The notes below the pieces were generated by a model. The model worked only from the letters and a program-made list of their open reading frames with translations. It did no database searches and was not told the DNA's origin. From contig JAPPPH010000122.1 in NCBI GenBank assembly GCA_028817635.1, positions 1-7,845 of the forward strand: a stretch of DNA of 7,845 bases, given 5' to 3'. Each line of letters begins with the position of its first letter. Within the stretch, counting starts at the first letter, position 1. The DNA is from Verrucomicrobiales bacterium. GTDB lineage: Bacteria; Verrucomicrobiota; Verrucomicrobiia; Limisphaerales; UBA1096. The position numbers were made by a program, and so were the translations under genes. This document shows positions 5,666 to 7,845 of the stretch, in pieces.

Positions 5666-6952
5666 CTAGAGCGACTTCATGACCTTGGCCGCTGCGGCAA
5701 CGGTCTTTTCGATGGCAGCCTCATCGTGCGCAGCCGAAATAAAACCGGCCTCAAACTGGGAAGGTGCGAGATAGATTCCCTCCTCCAGCATGCCGTGAAA
5801 ATATTTGCCAAACTTCTCGCGATCGCTCGCCATCGCATCGCCCATGTTATGCACCGGGCCGTCGGTGAAATAGCAGCACGACATCGAGCCGATCCGTTGC
5901 AAACGTACGGTCACGCCGGCCGACTTGGCCGCATCGGCCAATCCTTCCGACAGCGCTTGGCCAAGCGCTTCAATTTTCGAGTACACTTCACCGTCTGCCA
6001 ATGCCTCAAGCACCGCAATGCCAGCCGACATGGCCAAGGGGTTCCCGCTCAACGTTCCCGCCTGATACACCGGCCCATCCGGGGCAAGACAGTCCAGAAT
6101 TTCACCGCGTCCGCCAAACGCACCCACCGGCAGGCCACCACCGATCACCTTGCCAAAACAGCTCAGATCCGGCGTGATACCAAAGCGTCCCTGCGCGCCG
6201 GCCAAGCCAAGGCGGAACCCGGTCATCACCTCATCGAAAATCAACAACGCCCCGTTTTCAGATGTGATTTTGCGGAGAAATTCCAAGTAGCCATCGCGAG
6301 GCAGATACAGCCCGGCGTTGGCCGGTACCGGCTCGAGAATAATCCCTGCGATATCCTCGCCATGCTCGACGAACGCACTCCGCACCGCCTCCTCATCGTT
6401 GAATGGCAGCACGATTGTCTGGCTCGTGAACTCCGCAGGGACACCGGCGCTGTCCGGCTGGCCAAGCGTCAACGCACCGGAACCGGCCTTGACCAACAGC
6501 GAATCAACATGCCCGTGGTAGCATCCCTCAAACTTGATGATCTTGCTGCGCTTGGTGAAACCCCGGGCCAGACGGATCGCCGACATGGTCGCCTCGGTGC
6601 CGGAGTTACACATGCGCACCTTTTCCACGGACGGCACGGCGTTGACGACCAATTCAGCCATGCGCACCTCGAGGGGGTTGGGGATGCCAAAGCTCGTCCC
6701 GTGTTCGGCGGCGTTTTTTACAGCATCGACCACGACCTGCGGCGCGTGCCCAAGAATGGCCGGACCCCAAGTTCCCACATAGTCAACGTACTCGTTGTCG
6801 TCCGCATCCCAAACCGAGGCGCCGTTGGCTCGCGCGGCGAAAAACGGGTTCCCTCCCACTGCACGAAATGCCCGCACGGGCGAATTCACCCCGCCGGGAA
6901 TCCACTGCAACGCCCTGTCAAACAAGGTCTGTGATTCTGCGCTCAACCGCAT
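5666..6952 (-). CDS. hemL: Glutamate-1-semialdehyde 2,1-aminomutase
   Basis: 428 residues (E. coli HemL has 426). A PLP enzyme that converts glutamate-1-semialdehyde to 5-aminolevulinate in the C5 haem pathway. Visible signatures are the N-terminal LFDRALQWIPGGVNSPVRAF (10-29), NSGTEATMSAIRLAR (116-130, phosphate-binding), CYHGHVDSLLVKAGSG, IIFE-type LLIFDEVMTGFRLG with D240, and the Schiff-base lysine K268 in CFGKVIGGGLPVGAFGG, then YQAGTLSGNPLAM. The gatekeeper segment and GTLSGNP distinguish it from general class III aminotransferases. ATG 6952 fits the family N-terminus; a GTG at 6988 would add 12 residues without family similarity. No Shine-Dalgarno is seen at either. It is the first gene of the hemL-ruvX-truA-trmL cluster, 51 bases after the sulfatase. 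It contains an 18-bp palindrome also found after trmL. Confidence 0.97.
   Translation of the reverse strand: MRLSAESQTLFDRALQWIPGGVNSPVRAFRAVGGNPFFAARANGASVWDADDNEYVDYVGTWGPAILGHAPQVVVDAVKNAAEHGTSFGIPNPLEVRMAELVVNAVPSVEKVRMCNSGTEATMSAIRLARGFTKRSKIIKFEGCYHGHVDSLLVKAGSGALTLGQPDSAGVPAEFTSQTIVLPFNDEEAVRSAFVEHGEDIAGIILEPVPANAGLYLPRDGYLEFLRKITSENGALLIFDEVMTGFRLGLAGAQGRFGITPDLSCFGKVIGGGLPVGAFGGRGEILDCLAPDGPVYQAGTLSGNPLAMSAGIAVLEALADGEVYSKIEALGQALSEGLADAAKSAGVTVRLQRIGSMSCCYFTDGPVHNMGDAMASDREKFGKYFHGMLEEGIYLAPSQFEAGFISAAHDEAAIEKTVAAAAKVMKSL
5952..5970. repeat. Repeated palindrome, copy 2 (inside hemL)
   Basis: Bases 5952-5969 repeat the 18-bp perfect palindrome AGCGCTTGGCCAAGCGCT, and the 19-mer AAGCGCTTGGCCAAGCGCT reads 5970 to 5952 on the minus strand. 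In hemL it encodes Ala-Leu-Gly-Gln-Ala-Leu. It has no T run here, so it is not a terminator. Confidence 0.85.
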
Positions 6953-7003
6953 GCCGCGACAAAATACCGTCTCCCCGTCCAAACGCACGCGGAAACTGCG
7001 CCG

Positions 7004-7792
7004 TCAATTCGCACCACGCAGATCTTTTACCCAGCGATCATGAATCGACTTGAGCCGCTTCAACTCATCGGGATGCGTGTATCTGAGGTTCTTTTGTTCA
7101 CCCACATCCAACGAAAGATTGACGAGGAATAATTTGTCATCCTTGCCAAGTGGCGATTTACGCGTTGGATCCCGGGGGTTGCCGATCAGTTTCCAATCTC
7201 CCTCGCGCACCGCCCACTGTGGGTTCGATCCGGTACTCATCCAGTGAAATTCGGTGTGCGGTGATTTAGCCCTTCCCGAGTGAATGACCTTGGCCAAGCT
7301 TTTGCCGTCGAGTTTGCGCTTGGGCAGCGGGACGTTTGCATACTCCGCAAGGGTCGGCAGCCAATCGACAGAGACGGCGAATTGGTCGCGAACCTCGCCA
7401 GCCGGAATCCTCCCGGGCCAACGAATCATCGCCGGCACGCGGATCCCCCCCTCGAACAAACTGAACTTGGCTCCGCGATACGGCCCCGAGTTCCCTCCGC
7501 CACTGAAGGTTCGCTCCTCGACCGAATGCCCATGGTCACTTTGAAACACCACGATGGTGTCATCCCTCAGCCCAAGACTGTCGATCTCCTCCAGCAAATC
7601 CCCTATCGCTTCATCCATCGTGGACATGAAAGCCGCGTACTTATGACGTTTTTCATCCTTAATGTGCGCATATCGGCGACGCCACTTTTCCGTACCCTGT
7701 AATGGATAGTGAGGGAGGTTGATCGCCCAATACATGAAGAACGGCTTTTCGCGATTGGCCTCCATGAATTTCGCTGCTTCCTCCACCATCAA
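7004..7792 (-). CDS. Sulfatase (alkaline phosphatase superfamily), C-terminal part, possibly interrupted
   Basis: Formylglycine-dependent sulfatases hydrolyse sulfate esters, in this bacterial group often on algal or host polysaccharides. The visible 263 codons contain the NLPHYPLQG substrate-site segment (H28 from the TTG at 7792), TIVVFQSDHGHS with metal-binding D86 and H87, and the conserved GPYRGAKFSLFEGGIRVPAMIRWPG, where K109 is the usual sulfate-contacting lysine. VDWLPTLAEYANVPLP and a C-terminal GDWKLI...LFLVNLSLDVGEQKNL segment follow. The modification motif C/S-x-P-x-R and any signal peptide would be upstream, outside the window. The frame stays open from TTG 7792 (ATG at 7789) up to 7822, and the residues there (VWRTGEYFPTL) still look like sulfatase, but TAG at 7823-7825 interrupts it. 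The given start is therefore formal, and the gene may be a pseudogene or carry a sequence error. Substrate cannot be assigned. Confidence 0.85.
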   Translation of the reverse strand: MMVEEAAKFMEANREKPFFMYWAINLPHYPLQGTEKWRRRYAHIKDEKRHKYAAFMSTMDEAIGDLLEEIDSLGLRDDTIVVFQSDHGHSVEERTFSGGGNSGPYRGAKFSLFEGGIRVPAMIRWPGRIPAGEVRDQFAVSVDWLPTLAEYANVPLPKRKLDGKSLAKVIHSGRAKSPHTEFHWMSTGSNPQWAVREGDWKLIGNPRDPTRKSPLGKDDKLFLVNLSLDVGEQKNLRYTHPDELKRLKSIHDRWVKDLRGAN

Positions 7793-7822
7793 CGTCGGAA
7801 AATATTCCCCGGTTCGCCAAAC

Positions 7823-7825
7823 CTA
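7823..7825 (-). other. In-frame TAG interrupting the sulfatase frame
   Basis: Minus-strand TAG in the same frame as the sulfatase. Downstream the frame reads VWRTGEYFPTLMVEEA; upstream, to the window edge, it reads LYQNVK. Both sides resemble the sequence expected at this point in PVC-type sulfatases, so a single-base change from CAG, AAG or GAG would explain it. Only six codons are visible upstream. Confidence 0.5.
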
Positions 7826-7845
7826 TTTCACGTTTTGGTAAAGTT

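Noticed and set aside
5726..6934. Plus-strand open frame of 402 codons
   Set aside because: Antisense shadow of hemL in GC-rich DNA; the minus strand encodes an intact enzyme and no motif is visible on the plus strand.

Overview
The window reads as a bacterial chromosomal segment in which every credible gene lies on the minus strand. Gene order in the direction of transcription (high to low coordinates) is: sulfatase C-terminal part, hemL, ruvX, truA, trmL, cimA, a ribbon-helix-helix (RHH) antitoxin-like gene, a PIN-domain (VapC-like) gene, and the first 489 codons of valS. I infer a member of the Planctomycetota-Verrucomicrobiota group, more likely Verrucomicrobiota. The reasons are the formylglycine-type sulfatase, the citramalate synthase, the PIN/RHH pair of a style common in that group, and the absence of recognisable Shine-Dalgarno sequences before the starts. 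No ribosomal RNA gene is present to settle this.

Region by region: (a) 7004-7845 holds the C-terminal half of a sulfatase, with an in-frame TAG close to the window edge. (b) 6952-3992 is a tight hemL-ruvX-truA-trmL cluster with gaps of 2 and 5 bases and then a 4-base ATGA overlap. It ends in a GC-rich hairpin plus six Ts that looks like an intrinsic terminator. (c) 3900-2335 is cimA, (R)-citramalate synthase, the first step of threonine-independent isoleucine synthesis. (d) 2333-1467 is a toxin-antitoxin-like pair with its own promoter; an 8+8 bp inverted repeat lies over the spacer and -10 box, and the predicted transcript starts at the antitoxin ATG. (e) 1467-1 is valS, whose ATG shares a base with the toxin stop codon (TGATG).

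The most interesting arrangement is (d)+(e): an apparently autoregulated, leaderless toxin-antitoxin operon wedged between cimA and the essential valyl-tRNA synthetase gene, with the synthetase translated as its distal cistron. The neighbourhood is rich in tRNA functions (TruA, TrmL, ValS, a putative PIN tRNase, and HemL, whose substrate usually derives from Glu-tRNA). The second notable signal is a repeated 18-bp perfect palindrome, once as the trmL terminator stem and once inside hemL, together with a striking excess of its core CTTGGCC/GGCCAAG from about 2169 to 7298. There is no gene-free stretch over 300 bases, and I saw no tRNA, rRNA, CRISPR array or insertion sequence.
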